64,000 nucleotides of DNA from Pelagicoccus enzymogenes (GTDB lineage Bacteria > Verrucomicrobiota > Verrucomicrobiia > Opitutales > Opitutaceae): positions 682,001-746,000 of the forward strand of contig NZ_JACYFG010000051.1 in assembly GCF_014803405.1 (NCBI RefSeq), given 5' to 3'. Below, in pieces: positions 7,418 to 15,092 of the stretch. Made by a program: the position numbers and the translations under genes. The notes beneath the pieces were generated by a model. It saw only the letters and a list, made by a program, of their open reading frames with translations, had not been told where the DNA came from and searched no databases. Each line of letters starts with the position of its first letter. The stretch's first letter is position 1.

Positions 7418-9163
7418 TTAGCTGCTTTGCTGCTGGTCGTAGAGGGCCTTGTAGAGGGGGCTGCTCTGGTAGAGCTCCTCGTGGCTGCCGCTGGCGGTGA
7501 TTTCGCCCTCGTTGAAGACGAGGATCTTGTTGGCGTTTTTAATTGTGCTGAAGCGGTGGGCGATGATCAGTACTGACTTTCCGGATACAAGCTTGTCGAG
7601 GGCGATCTGGACTTGAGCTTCGGATTCGGAATCGAGGGCGGATGTCGCTTCGTCCAATATGAGAATCGGGGCATTGCGGAGGAAGGCGCGTGCGATGGCG
7701 ATGCGCTGCTTTTGGCCGCCGGAGAGGCGCGCTCCGCGTTCACCCACAAGGGTGTCGTAGCCGTCGGGGCAGTTTTGTGGATCGCTGATAAAGTCATGGG
7801 CAAAGGCTTGGCGGGCGGCTTCCTTGACTTCCTCGTCGGTGGCGTCTTGGCGGCCGAGGCGGATGTTTTCCAGTATGGTATCGTCGAAGAGAACGGGCTC
7901 TTGGGAGACGATGGCTATTTGCTCGCGCAGGTCGGAGAGGCGAAAGCGGCGCAGGTCGTGTCCGTCGAGGAAGATGCCCCCGGCGCTCACGTCGTAGAAG
8001 CGGGGAACGAGGTTGGCGAAGGTGGACTTTCCGGCGCCGGAAGGGCCGACCAGGGCACAGATATCGCCTTTTTGGATACGGGCGTTGGCCGCTTTAAGGG
8101 CGGGGGCGTCGCCGTAGGAGAAGGAAACGTCGTTGAATTCGATGTCGCCAGCAATCGAATCGAGCTCGATGGGGTCGGCGGGGTCGTCGATGTCGACGGG
8201 GGATTCGAGGATTTCGGCGATACGCTGATAGGAGGCGACGCCTTTGGAAAGTTCGGAGGCGAAGGTGCCCAGCTTTTTGACGGCGGTGTAAGTGAGGTAG
8301 AGGGCGAGGAAGATGGAGGTGAAGACGCCGGCGGGTACTCCGTTGTAGTAGCCGATGATGAAAGCGATGGAGAGTCCGATGGAGGAGCAGACTTCCACTA
8401 CGGGGCCGAGGCCGAACTGGTATTTGACGACCTTCATCTGGGAGACGAACAGGTCGGCCAGGCGGGAAACGAAGCGGCTGTTTTCGCGATCTTGCAGATT
8501 GAAGGCTCGAATTTCGCGGGCTGCGGTGAGGTTTTGGGCGAGGTTGTTGGTGAGGGATCCGAGTTCGGCCTGTTGCTGCCGCGCCTTGCGCTCGATCTTG
8601 TGAGTGAACTTGCGGATGGGAAAGATCACGATGGGCAGGGCGATGAGACAGAGGTAGATCTTGTAGACGCCCTCGTTGTTGGCCGCGACCCAGTAGAGGT
8701 ACCCGATGGCGCCGACGATAGTGGCCGGTTGGGTGATGACGTTGCGGGCGATGAAGGTAAGGGTGACTTGCAACACGGCGGTGTCGGCAGTGATGCGGGA
8801 GATGAGGTCGCCTGTCTTGGAGCTTTGGAAGTAGGCCAGCGGGAGGCGCTGGATGCGGTCGAAGACTTGGGCCCGCAGGTCGCGAATGGCGGCCAGTCCC
8901 GCGTAATTGAGCAGGTAGGCGCTGGCGAAGACGCAGAAGCCGAGGACGAGGAAGAGTATAGGGAAGCTGGAAGCGACTCCGATGACCTGGGAAGTGCTGA
9001 GGCTACGGTCGTCGGAAAAAATGAGAGTGAAAAGCCGCTCTACGCCGGTGGTCAATCCGCCGCCGGTCACGAGTCCTCCGACCGAGCCGAGAATCATGGC
9101 GAGGATGACGGACTTTTTGTGGTCAGCCAGGAGGCTGAGGAAGGTCTTTAGGTCTTTTATCAC
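7418..9163 (-). CDS. ABC exporter half-transporter (MsbA/lipid- or drug-export type)
   Basis: With a GTG start at 9163 the protein has 581 aa. A six-helix type I exporter membrane domain (about residues 15-320) is followed by the nucleotide-binding domain. Walker A is GPSGAGKS (373-380), the signature LSGGQ (480-484), Walker B ILILDE (500-505) and the switch His 536. Such proteins work as homodimers exporting lipid A, other lipids, drugs or peptides; the sequence alone does not say which. The frame extends to another GTG at 9208, but 9163 is preferred because translation then begins just before the first conserved residues (VIKDLKTFLSLL). The gap upstream (9164-9270) holds no recognised gene. 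Confidence 0.88.
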   Translation of the reverse strand: MIKDLKTFLSLLADHKKSVILAMILGSVGGLVTGGGLTTGVERLFTLIFSDDRSLSTSQVIGVASSFPILFLVLGFCVFASAYLLNYAGLAAIRDLRAQVFDRIQRLPLAYFQSSKTGDLISRITADTAVLQVTLTFIARNVITQPATIVGAIGYLYWVAANNEGVYKIYLCLIALPIVIFPIRKFTHKIERKARQQQAELGSLTNNLAQNLTAAREIRAFNLQDRENSRFVSRLADLFVSQMKVVKYQFGLGPVVEVCSSIGLSIAFIIGYYNGVPAGVFTSIFLALYLTYTAVKKLGTFASELSKGVASYQRIAEILESPVDIDDPADPIELDSIAGDIEFNDVSFSYGDAPALKAANARIQKGDICALVGPSGAGKSTFANLVPRFYDVSAGGIFLDGHDLRRFRLSDLREQIAIVSQEPVLFDDTILENIRLGRQDATDEEVKEAARQAFAHDFISDPQNCPDGYDTLVGERGARLSGGQKQRIAIARAFLRNAPILILDEATSALDSESEAQVQIALDKLVSGKSVLIIAHRFSTIKNANKILVFNEGEITASGSHEELYQSSPLYKALYDQQQSS

Positions 9164-9270
9164 AGGTGGTGGAAAGAAGATTGCTGAGAAAGAGGGAGGG
9201 TTAACCACATTTAGAGTGGTAGGGACAAGGAGAATGCGTAGCCGGGATGGGGCGCTCCCCTGTCGAACCC

Positions 9271-9392
9271 TTCGCGGCCAAGGTCGCTCCTACCTGCTCA
9301 GTTTTTTGCAGACTTCACGTCGAGGGCGTCGCGGAGGCCGTCGTCGAGGAAGTTCATGGCGAAGAGGGTGGCGGAGAAGAAGAGGGAGGGGG
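9271..9392 (-). repeat. 122-bp direct repeat, copy 1 (duplicated oppC tail plus REP)
   Basis: These bases match 9986-10107 at 120 of 122 positions by eye; the two differences lie in the GTTTTTTG/GTCTTTTG and GTCGTCGAGG/GTCGCCGAGG segments. The copy holds a family A REP (9272-9293) and the last codons of oppC. The two copies bracket the toxin-antitoxin genes, so the module looks as if it arrived with, or caused, a duplication of the oppC 3' end. Confidence 0.95.
9298..9392 (-). pseudogene. Truncated duplicate of the oppC 3' end
   Basis: Read on the minus strand this fragment gives SLFFSATLFAMNFLDDGLRD, then ALDVKSAKN and a stop. It is the same as the end of the intact OppC (10013-11080) except Gly-to-Asp in the MNFLGDG segment and Asp-to-Asn at the last residue. 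It has no start and no preceding oppC sequence, so it is a non-functional remnant left next to the toxin gene. Confidence 0.9.
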
Positions 9393-9402
9393 AGGATGGG
9401 AA

Positions 9403-9702
9403 TCAGATGTCGAGGGATGCGCTGGTGTCTTGGTGCTTGAGAATGCGAACGACCAGGACATGTTCCTCTTCTTCCCGGAAGTAGATGGAATGCGCTCCGC
9501 AGACGCTCCTGCGGTACCCTTTTCGGATGTAGTTTACAGTAGGGTACAGTCGGGGATTTTTTGAGATCAGGGCGAGTCGCTCTTTTATTTTATCTCGGTA
9601 GCGGTCGGATTGCTCTCTTTCAAAGCGTTCGTCCCCGTAGCGAGCGATTTGAAGGAGATCGTTTTGGGCGGCGTTGCTGAGACGAACGGGAGTTTTGCTC
9701 AT
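9403..9702 (-). CDS. parE: ParE-type toxin (RelE/ParE superfamily)
   Basis: This 99-aa protein fits the ParE fold. An N-terminal helix pair (LSNAAQNDLLQIARYGDERF) and a basic segment (RYRDKIKERLALISKNP) precede YRRSVCGAHSIYFREEEE and VLVVRILKHQDT, the YRxxxxGxHxIYF pattern of ParE toxins. ParE proteins poison DNA gyrase; that is family knowledge, and chromosomal copies can be diverged or inactive. Its ATG overlaps the stop of the antitoxin gene by 4 bp. The stop codon is 10 bp from the duplicated oppC tail. Confidence 0.88.
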   Translation of the reverse strand: MSKTPVRLSNAAQNDLLQIARYGDERFEREQSDRYRDKIKERLALISKNPRLYPTVNYIRKGYRRSVCGAHSIYFREEEEHVLVVRILKHQDTSASLDI

Positions 9703-9929
9703 CCTTTGCGAGCCTGAGCCCAGATCTCGTCGATGGAGAGTTCGCTAGTGCCGCTGGATTCGCCTTCGATCAAGGCGGTTCGGATGCGCTCGGTTTCTTC
9801 TTCGCGAAGGCGTTCCCTGCGAATGAGGTCGTTCACGACCTCGCTCTTGTTGGCGAACTCTTGATTGGCGACGCGGTTCCTTAGCCAATTTTCGTTGGGT
9901 TCGGTGAGGGTAATGCTTTGTCTCGGCAT
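9699..9929 (-). CDS. parD: ParD-type ribbon-helix-helix antitoxin
   Basis: This 76-aa antitoxin starts at ATG 9929 (MPRQSITLTEPNENWL). The N-terminal beta strand plus two helices (SITLTEPNENWLRNRVANQ, SEVVNDLIRRERLRE) form the ribbon-helix-helix DNA-binding unit of the ParD/CopG family, and the acidic C-terminal tail (SGTSELSIDEIWAQARKG) would wrap the toxin. A GTG 30 bp upstream is in frame, but using it would put the start inside the palindrome at 9945-9960, which is more likely the operator. It is encoded directly upstream of, and overlaps, the parE-like gene, the normal gene order for this type. Confidence 0.85.
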   Translation of the reverse strand: MPRQSITLTEPNENWLRNRVANQEFANKSEVVNDLIRRERLREEETERIRTALIEGESSGTSELSIDEIWAQARKG

Positions 9930-9944
9930 GGTCTTTAGTGTTCT

Positions 9945-9960
9945 GGTGCGAATTTGCACC
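9945..9960. promoter_or_regulatory. Likely ParD operator palindrome
   Basis: GGTGCGAATTTGCACC is a 16-bp near-perfect palindrome lying 15 bp upstream of the antitoxin ATG. ParD-type antitoxins autoregulate by binding such inverted repeats at their promoter. Assignment rests on position and symmetry only. Confidence 0.5.
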
Positions 9961-9985
9961 AGATGGTTTTGGACCGCAAGGCGAT

Positions 9986-10107
9986 TTCGCGGCCAAGGTC
10001 GCTCCTACCTGCTCAGTCTTTTGCAGACTTCACGTCGAGGGCGTCGCGGAGGCCGTCGCCGAGGAAGTTCATGGCGAAGAGGGTGGCGGAGAAGAAGAGG
10101 GAGGGGG
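9986..10107 (-). repeat. 122-bp direct repeat, copy 2 (native oppC end plus REP)
   Basis: This partner of 9271-9392 is part of the intact oppC (coding up to 10107, stop at 10013-10015) and includes a family A REP at 9987-10008. The unique cassette between the two copies is 593 bp (9393-9985) and contains only the toxin-antitoxin pair and its operator. Confidence 0.95.
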
Positions 10108-11080
10108 CGATCAGTTGCCAGGGAGCGGAGCGCATGGCTTGTTGCCCCTCTCGGATGAGGCTGCCCCAGCTGGCGGCATTGGCTTGGGTGCCGAGTCCGA
10201 GGAAGCTGAGCACGGACTCGAGCAGCATGACGGCGGGAATGAGCAAGGTCGCGTAGACGACGACTGGGCCGAGGAGGTTGGGCGCGATGTGCTTGCTGAT
10301 GATGGAGGCCGTCTTCACGCCGGTCGCTTTGGCTGCCATCACGAATTCCTGCTCTTTCAGGTGCATGACTTGTCCGCGCACGATGCGGGCCATGGTCAGC
10401 CACTCGACGGCTCCGATGGCGAGGAATACCAGCAGGATCTTGTGCTCGAAGTCCTCGAAGAGAACCATCAGCAGAATGACGAAGATGAGGAAGGGCAGGG
10501 CGTAGAGGATGTCGACGAAGCGCATCATCAGGGCGTCGAGCCGTCCCCCGAAATAGCCGGAGATGGAGCCGTAGGCGACGCCGATGAGTAGGGCGGTGGC
10601 GGTGGCGAGGAATCCGACGCCGAGGGAGATGCGCCCGCCGCTCATGATGCGGGCCAGCATGTCGCGGCCTTTGGCATCGGTGCCGAATACGTGGAAGCGG
10701 GTGAGAGGGGTGAAAAGCATGCCGTTGACCTCGAGAGGCTTTCCGGTCGCGAGGGCGGCCAGTTCTTTCTCGGGGTTGAGGGCGTAGACTTCTGCGAAGT
10801 CTTCGAGGGTGGTAACTTCGTCGGGGGTAGCTTTGCTGGGATCGAAGCGAACCTCGACCAGCTCGGCGGTGTGGAAGGGGAGCGTGCTTTCGAGGGCGAG
10901 GACTTGGGCTTCTGGATTGAAGCGATAAAGGACGGGGCCGAGGAAGCAGAAGAGGGTGATGAAAACGAAGAAGCCGAGACCGGCCATGGCGAGGCGGTTG
11001 TCCAAGAGGCGACGCAGGGCGTCGTTCCATAGGGAGCTAGGAGCCTCGGAGTGGTTTGGAAGGTTTGGCGAAAGGCGCAT
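10013..11080 (-). CDS. oppC: Oligopeptide/dipeptide ABC transporter permease OppC
   Basis: This 355-aa inner-membrane permease starts at ATG 11080 (MRLSPNLPNHSEAPSSLWND). The OppC_N-type first helix (AGLGFFVFITLFCFLGPVLY) is followed by an unusually long ~95-residue periplasmic loop. Then come FGTDAKGRDMLARIMSGGRI and the five-helix permease core with the EAA-type coupling loop (MAAKATGVKTASIISKHIAP), ending in FLGDGLRDALDVKSAKD. It should pair with OppB downstream of OppA to import peptides. The 3' end has been duplicated beside the toxin-antitoxin cassette, but this copy is complete. Confidence 0.9.
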   Translation of the reverse strand: MRLSPNLPNHSEAPSSLWNDALRRLLDNRLAMAGLGFFVFITLFCFLGPVLYRFNPEAQVLALESTLPFHTAELVEVRFDPSKATPDEVTTLEDFAEVYALNPEKELAALATGKPLEVNGMLFTPLTRFHVFGTDAKGRDMLARIMSGGRISLGVGFLATATALLIGVAYGSISGYFGGRLDALMMRFVDILYALPFLIFVILLMVLFEDFEHKILLVFLAIGAVEWLTMARIVRGQVMHLKEQEFVMAAKATGVKTASIISKHIAPNLLGPVVVYATLLIPAVMLLESVLSFLGLGTQANAASWGSLIREGQQAMRSAPWQLIAPSLFFSATLFAMNFLGDGLRDALDVKSAKD

Positions 11081-11109
11081 TTTGCTAGGTAGTGGATGCT
11101 GGGTGGGAA

Positions 11110-11131
11110 TCGCGACCAAGGTCGCTCCTAC
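11110..11131 (-). repeat. REP-like palindrome, family A
   Basis: This copy lies in the 47-bp oppB-oppC gap. The stop codon of oppB (TAG, 11128-11130) is formed by the GTAGGAGCG end of the repeat itself, so the repeat inserted at, or created, the gene end. Confidence 0.85.
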
Positions 11132-12045
11132 TTGTGGCGGAGCTTGGGGTTGAGCAGGACTTGGATGATGTCGACGCTGAGGTTGGCTAGCATGATGAGG
11201 GCGGCGTAGAAGAGCACGGTGGAGAGGATGAGGGACTGGTCCTTGTTGAAGGTGGCCTCCACGAAGTGGCGGCCAAGGCCGGGAACTTGGAAGATCGACT
11301 CCACGACGAACGAGCCGGTGACGAGGCCGGCGAGGGCGGGGCCGAGGAAGCTCACCACAGGCAAAATGCCTCCTCGTAGCGCGTGCACGACTACGGCTCG
11401 AAATTCGGAGGCACCTTTCGCCCGGGCGGTCCGTACGAAGTCGGAGCTTAGGATTTCCAGCATGCCGCCTCGCGTGAGGCGGGCGATATAGGCTGCGTAA
11501 AAGAGGCCGAGCGTGAGGGAGGGGAGAAGGCGATCGCCAGCAGTCGACCAGCCGGAAACGGAGGTCCATTGTAGCCAAATGCCGAATACGAGTGCGAGGA
11601 TAGGGCCGATGACGAAGGTCGGCAGGCAGATGCCCACCATTGCGAGCGACATGGGGGCGTAGTCGAGGGTTGTGTTCTGGCGGGCGGCGGCGATGACGCC
11701 TGCTGGAATGCCCAAGGTGAGGGCGATGAGCATGGCCCAAATTCCTAGTTCGAGGGATACGGGAAAGGATTCTGTGATGATGTCGGCTGCGGTGAGGCCG
11801 GGATGGGAGGAAAGTGGGGGGAAGTCGAAGCTGAGGTGGCGGACGAGAGTATTGTAGTATTGGACGGGCAGCGGGTCGTTGAAACCGTAGTACTCGTTTT
11901 GGGCTTCGATGATGTGCTCGGCTACTTTTCGTTCATCGGAGAAAGGAGAGCCTGGCGAAAAGCGGATCATGAAGAAGGTGATCGTATAGATCGCCAGGAG
12001 GACCGGTATCGCTTGGGCGAGGCGTTTGAGGATAAAAGCTAGCAC
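11128..12045 (-). CDS. oppB: Oligopeptide/dipeptide ABC transporter permease OppB
   Basis: With a GTG start at 12045 (read VLAFILKRLAQAIPVLLAIY) the protein has 305 aa, the usual OppB length. It shows the N-terminal helix, the PGSPF signature after helix 1, the conserved GIPAGVIAAARQNTTLDY segment and the EAA loop (RTARAKGASEFRAVVVHALR). A TTG 33 bp upstream is in frame but would add residues not usual for the family. The gene lies between oppA and oppC on the same strand; REP elements separate each pair. It should form the membrane channel with OppC. Confidence 0.9.
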   Translation of the reverse strand: MLAFILKRLAQAIPVLLAIYTITFFMIRFSPGSPFSDERKVAEHIIEAQNEYYGFNDPLPVQYYNTLVRHLSFDFPPLSSHPGLTAADIITESFPVSLELGIWAMLIALTLGIPAGVIAAARQNTTLDYAPMSLAMVGICLPTFVIGPILALVFGIWLQWTSVSGWSTAGDRLLPSLTLGLFYAAYIARLTRGGMLEILSSDFVRTARAKGASEFRAVVVHALRGGILPVVSFLGPALAGLVTGSFVVESIFQVPGLGRHFVEATFNKDQSLILSTVLFYAALIMLANLSVDIIQVLLNPKLRHK

Positions 12046-12068
12046 GGAGTTTTGGATTGAAAGTGTTT

Positions 12069-12090
12069 TCGCGAGCAAGGTCGCTCCTAC
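12069..12090 (-). repeat. REP-like palindrome, family A
   Basis: This copy sits between oppA and oppB. As in the oppB-oppC gap, the stop codon of the upstream gene (oppA TAG at 12087-12089) is part of the GTAGGAGCG end of the repeat. The core here is GAGCAAGG rather than GACCAAGG. Confidence 0.85.
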
Positions 12091-13760
12091 TTGACCTCTT
12101 GCAGGGATATATACTTGTAGTTTCGGTTGTCAGTGATCTTTGGATACCATCCTTTTACTGCTGGGTCGATGCGGTAGATCCGATTGTAGTGGTAGAGGGG
12201 GATAATCGGTTGGTCTTCCATCAAGATCGATTCAGCCTCGTGCAGCATGGCGAGACGTTTTTCGGCGCTCGGTTCGGTGATCGCTCCATTGATTAGCTCA
12301 TCGTAGCGCGCGTTGCTCCAACCGGTATTGTTGTTGCCGTCGCCGCTGCGAAACATGGCGAGGAAGGTGTCGGGGAAGACGTAGTCTCCGATCCAGCCGG
12401 AGCGGGAAATTTGGTAGTCGAGGTTGTGCTGGGTGTCGATGAAGGTCTTCCAAACTTGGTTCTCGAGGTCGGACTCTACCCCGAGGACGTTGAGCCACAT
12501 CTGCTGGATCGCCTCTGCTATTTGCTTATGTTGCTCGGAGGTGTTGAAGAGGATGGTGAGCTTGGGAAGGCCTTTTCCGTTGGGATAGCCCGCTGCGGCA
12601 AGGAGCTCCCGCGCTTTGTTGGGATTGAAGCCGTCGAGCTTTGGAGGGTAATAGCCTTGGATCCCGTCGGGCGTGATGGAGAGCGCTATGTTTTGGTCTC
12701 CCTTGGTAACGCGTTTTACGATGGCTTTGCGATTGATGGCGAGCGAGAGGGCTTGGCGGACCCGTTTGTCGGAAAGCGCGGGCTCGGTGGTGTTGAGCTT
12801 ATAAAAGTAAGTTGCGATCCAAGGTTCCATTCGCAAGTAGGGATCGTTTTCCTTGCGGTAGATGGGGATCATGTCGGGCGGTACCGTATTCTGGTAGTGG
12901 AGACGACCGGAGTTAAAAACTTGGTCCTCGGTGGCAACATCGTCGATAGGGAGGAAGTGTATCTCGTTGATGGATACTTTTTCGGCGTCCCAGTAGAAAG
13001 GGTTCTTCTCTACCTCGATGGTCTTGTTGATGACCCATTTCTTGAGTTGGTAGGGGCCGTTGCCGACGTAGTTTTCTCGGGTCCAATTGGAGTCGGGTTT
13101 TCCGATGCCGCCGTAGGCCTCGATGGTGGCGGAGTGGACGGGGGACCAAGTGGGGTGTTTGATGAGGTTGAGCAGGTGAGGAGTGGGGCCGGCGAGGGTG
13201 AGCTCAAGAGTATAGTCGTCGAGGGCTTTGACGCCCACTTGGGAGAAGTCTTTGAGATTGCCCTCGTTGTATTCGCGGGCGTTTTTGATGATGTGGAGCA
13301 GTTGGGCGTATTTGGCGCCGAGCTCCGGGGTGAGCATGCGGCGGTAGGAGTAGACGAAGTCTTGGGCGGTGACGGGGTCGCCATTGGACCAGCGAGCGTT
13401 TTTGCGGAGATGGAAGGTCCAGATGGTAGAGTCGATGTCTTCCCAAGATTCGGCGACGCCGGGCTCGGGAAGGTTGTCATCGGTGGGATGATAGGCGATG
13501 AGCCCTTCGACGAGAGCGGAGGTGATACGGGATCCGTTAAGCGATGTGTTGAGATGGGGATCAATGGATGGCGGTTCGCCAGAGTTTCCAAAAAGCAAAA
13601 TACCGTCGCGGGTGGCTTGGTCGCGGGCTAGTTGCCCTTGTTCCTTTTTGCCGCAGGAACTGAGGAGGGAGAGCGACAGGATTAAGGGGATTGCTAGTTT
13701 TATCACGGAAAACACGGAAAATATCAGAGTGCGCTGCTGGAAGTGTGCCTTGTTGGACAT
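12087..13760 (-). CDS. oppA: Oligopeptide-binding lipoprotein OppA (SBP_bac_5)
   Basis: This 557-aa substrate-binding protein has a lipoprotein signal (LILSLSLLSSCGKKEQG, Cys as lipid anchor near residue 36). Family hallmarks are GNSGEPPSIDPHL near the N-terminus, ESWEDIDSTIWTFHLRKNA, the RWSNGDPVTAQDFVYSYRR signature, YVGNGPYQLKKW, and FKLNTTEP-like and ALSLAINRKAIV segments. It captures peptides in the periplasm for OppBC. Notably no oppD/oppF ATPase gene follows or precedes; the ATPases must be encoded elsewhere. The gap upstream (13761-13835) shows nothing further. Confidence 0.92.
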   Translation of the reverse strand: MSNKAHFQQRTLIFSVFSVIKLAIPLILSLSLLSSCGKKEQGQLARDQATRDGILLFGNSGEPPSIDPHLNTSLNGSRITSALVEGLIAYHPTDDNLPEPGVAESWEDIDSTIWTFHLRKNARWSNGDPVTAQDFVYSYRRMLTPELGAKYAQLLHIIKNAREYNEGNLKDFSQVGVKALDDYTLELTLAGPTPHLLNLIKHPTWSPVHSATIEAYGGIGKPDSNWTRENYVGNGPYQLKKWVINKTIEVEKNPFYWDAEKVSINEIHFLPIDDVATEDQVFNSGRLHYQNTVPPDMIPIYRKENDPYLRMEPWIATYFYKLNTTEPALSDKRVRQALSLAINRKAIVKRVTKGDQNIALSITPDGIQGYYPPKLDGFNPNKARELLAAAGYPNGKGLPKLTILFNTSEQHKQIAEAIQQMWLNVLGVESDLENQVWKTFIDTQHNLDYQISRSGWIGDYVFPDTFLAMFRSGDGNNNTGWSNARYDELINGAITEPSAEKRLAMLHEAESILMEDQPIIPLYHYNRIYRIDPAVKGWYPKITDNRNYKYISLQEVK

Positions 13761-13835
13761 TAGGAAGTGTTTTTTGTTATCCGTGTCTGCTATTGCTTGG
13801 GTCTGAGTGAGGGGTGGCCGCCGTGTCAGCAGGCG

Positions 13836-14321
13836 CTATTTTTTGAAGATGAGGGCGGAGGCGTGGGCGGCGATGCCTTCGGCCCGGCCGAGCGATCCGA
13901 TCTTTTCGTTGGTGGTGGCTTTGATGCCTATCTGTTCGGGCTCGATGCCGGCGGATTGGGAAAGGGCGGCTTTCATCTCCGCGAGTCGCGGGTAGATCTT
14001 GGGCTTTTCGGCGATCATAGCGGTGTCGATATTGACGATTTCCCAACCTTTTTCACGCAGGGTGGCGGCGACTTCCTTGAGAAGTTCCTGAGAGTCGATG
14101 CCTTTGTACTTGGGGTCTGTATTGGGAAAGTAATGACCGATGTCGGGCAGGCCAGCGGCGCCGAGTAGGGCGTCGCAGATGGCGTGGGTGAGCACGTCGG
14201 CGTCGGAGTGGCCTTGCAAGCCGTAGGGCGTGTCGAAGGTAACGCCGCCGAGCACCATGGGGCGTCCGTCTTCGAAGGGATGGATATCGTAGCCTTGGCC
14301 GATGCGGATGGGAGGGATCAT
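13836..14321 (-). CDS. ispF: 2-C-methyl-D-erythritol 2,4-cyclodiphosphate synthase
   Basis: This 161-aa enzyme makes the cyclodiphosphate in the non-mevalonate isoprenoid pathway. The metal-binding GYDIHPFEDGRP segment (D and H ligands), LQGHSDADVLTHAICDALLG, FPNTDPKYKGIDS and the C-terminal KATTNEKIGSLGRAEGIAAH are all present and typical. Length matches the family. It is 14 bp downstream of ispD on the same strand. Confidence 0.97.
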   Translation of the reverse strand: MIPPIRIGQGYDIHPFEDGRPMVLGGVTFDTPYGLQGHSDADVLTHAICDALLGAAGLPDIGHYFPNTDPKYKGIDSQELLKEVAATLREKGWEIVNIDTAMIAEKPKIYPRLAEMKAALSQSAGIEPEQIGIKATTNEKIGSLGRAEGIAAHASALIFKK

Positions 14322-14335
14322 TGTGAAAGGATGAG

Positions 14336-15058
14336 CTAAGGAGAGTTTGGTGAAGCTGAAGCTTCGCGCAAAAGGTATTCGAGGTAGGGGAGGTCGGCAG
14401 GGGTGGTGAGCTTAGGGTTAGGGCGGGTGTTGTCGACGAAGGCGACGGGTTGGTCGATGTCTTCTATGGCGCTGAGATCGTCGGTGATTTGCGCTCCTGA
14501 GCGGATCACGCTTTGGTAGGCGTCCTTGATTATCGAATACTGGAAGCTCTGCGGGGTTTCCATGGCCCAGAGTTTAGCGCGGTCGACGGTGGTAGGAAGG
14601 AAGGCGCCATCGTAGGCGTCGGCGGACTTGATGGTGTCTGTGACCGGTCGCGCGAGGCAGGCTGCTCCGATTTGAGCGGCTTTCGCGATGGATTCGCGGA
14701 TGGCGGCGGGGGTCACGCAGGGGCGGGCGCAGTCGTGAATGAGCACGACCTCGGTGTCGCCAGGAGCTGCTTGCAGGCCAGCCCACACGGAGTCCTGGCG
14801 TTGAGCGCCGCCGTACGTGAACGTGACGGAAAAGGGGCCGTTGAGAAGAGCGGACGCCACCTTTTCCACTTCCGCTTGCTGGGTAGCGTCACGCACGACA
14901 ATGACGAGGTGCTGTAATTGGCCGCTGGATACGAAGGCGTCGATGGAGTGGGCGATCACGGGCTTGCCGGCTAAGTTGGCTAGGATCTTGTCTTCGACCT
15001 GGCCTTGCATGCGGTTGCCGGAGCCCCCGGCGAGGAGTATAGCGGTGGAGATGGGCAT
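14336..15058 (-). CDS. ispD: 2-C-methyl-D-erythritol 4-phosphate cytidylyltransferase
   Basis: This 240-aa enzyme shows the nucleotide-binding ILLAGGSGNRMQGQVEDK loop with Arg/Lys at the expected places. It also has GGAQRQDSVWAGLQA, VLIHDCARPCVTP, PVTDTIK and TPQSFQY, all diagnostic of IspD. It transfers CMP from CTP to methylerythritol phosphate. Tight spacing with ispF and the nearby ispE (opposite strand, 15832) put three pathway steps within 3 kb. Confidence 0.96.
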   Translation of the reverse strand: MPISTAILLAGGSGNRMQGQVEDKILANLAGKPVIAHSIDAFVSSGQLQHLVIVVRDATQQAEVEKVASALLNGPFSVTFTYGGAQRQDSVWAGLQAAPGDTEVVLIHDCARPCVTPAAIRESIAKAAQIGAACLARPVTDTIKSADAYDGAFLPTTVDRAKLWAMETPQSFQYSIIKDAYQSVIRSGAQITDDLSAIEDIDQPVAFVDNTRPNPKLTTPADLPYLEYLLREASASPNSP

Positions 15059-15092
15059 GGTCAGACGATGCGGCAGGGCGCGAGCGCCAGGC

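Noticed and set aside
7613-9151. Long plus-strand open frame (over 500 codons) opposite the ABC exporter gene
   Set aside because: It is antisense to a gene with clear Walker and signature motifs. Its product is Gly/Val/Asp-rich with no domain, as expected from high GC at third positions.
12411-13631. Plus-strand open frame of ~400 codons opposite oppA
   Set aside because: Antisense of a well-supported substrate-binding protein gene, with no domain of its own.
13701-13790. Repeated CACGGAAAA/TCCGTGT-like heptads around the oppA start
   Set aside because: Only two or three loose copies, partly inside the oppA signal-peptide codons; not enough for a repeat or regulatory array.
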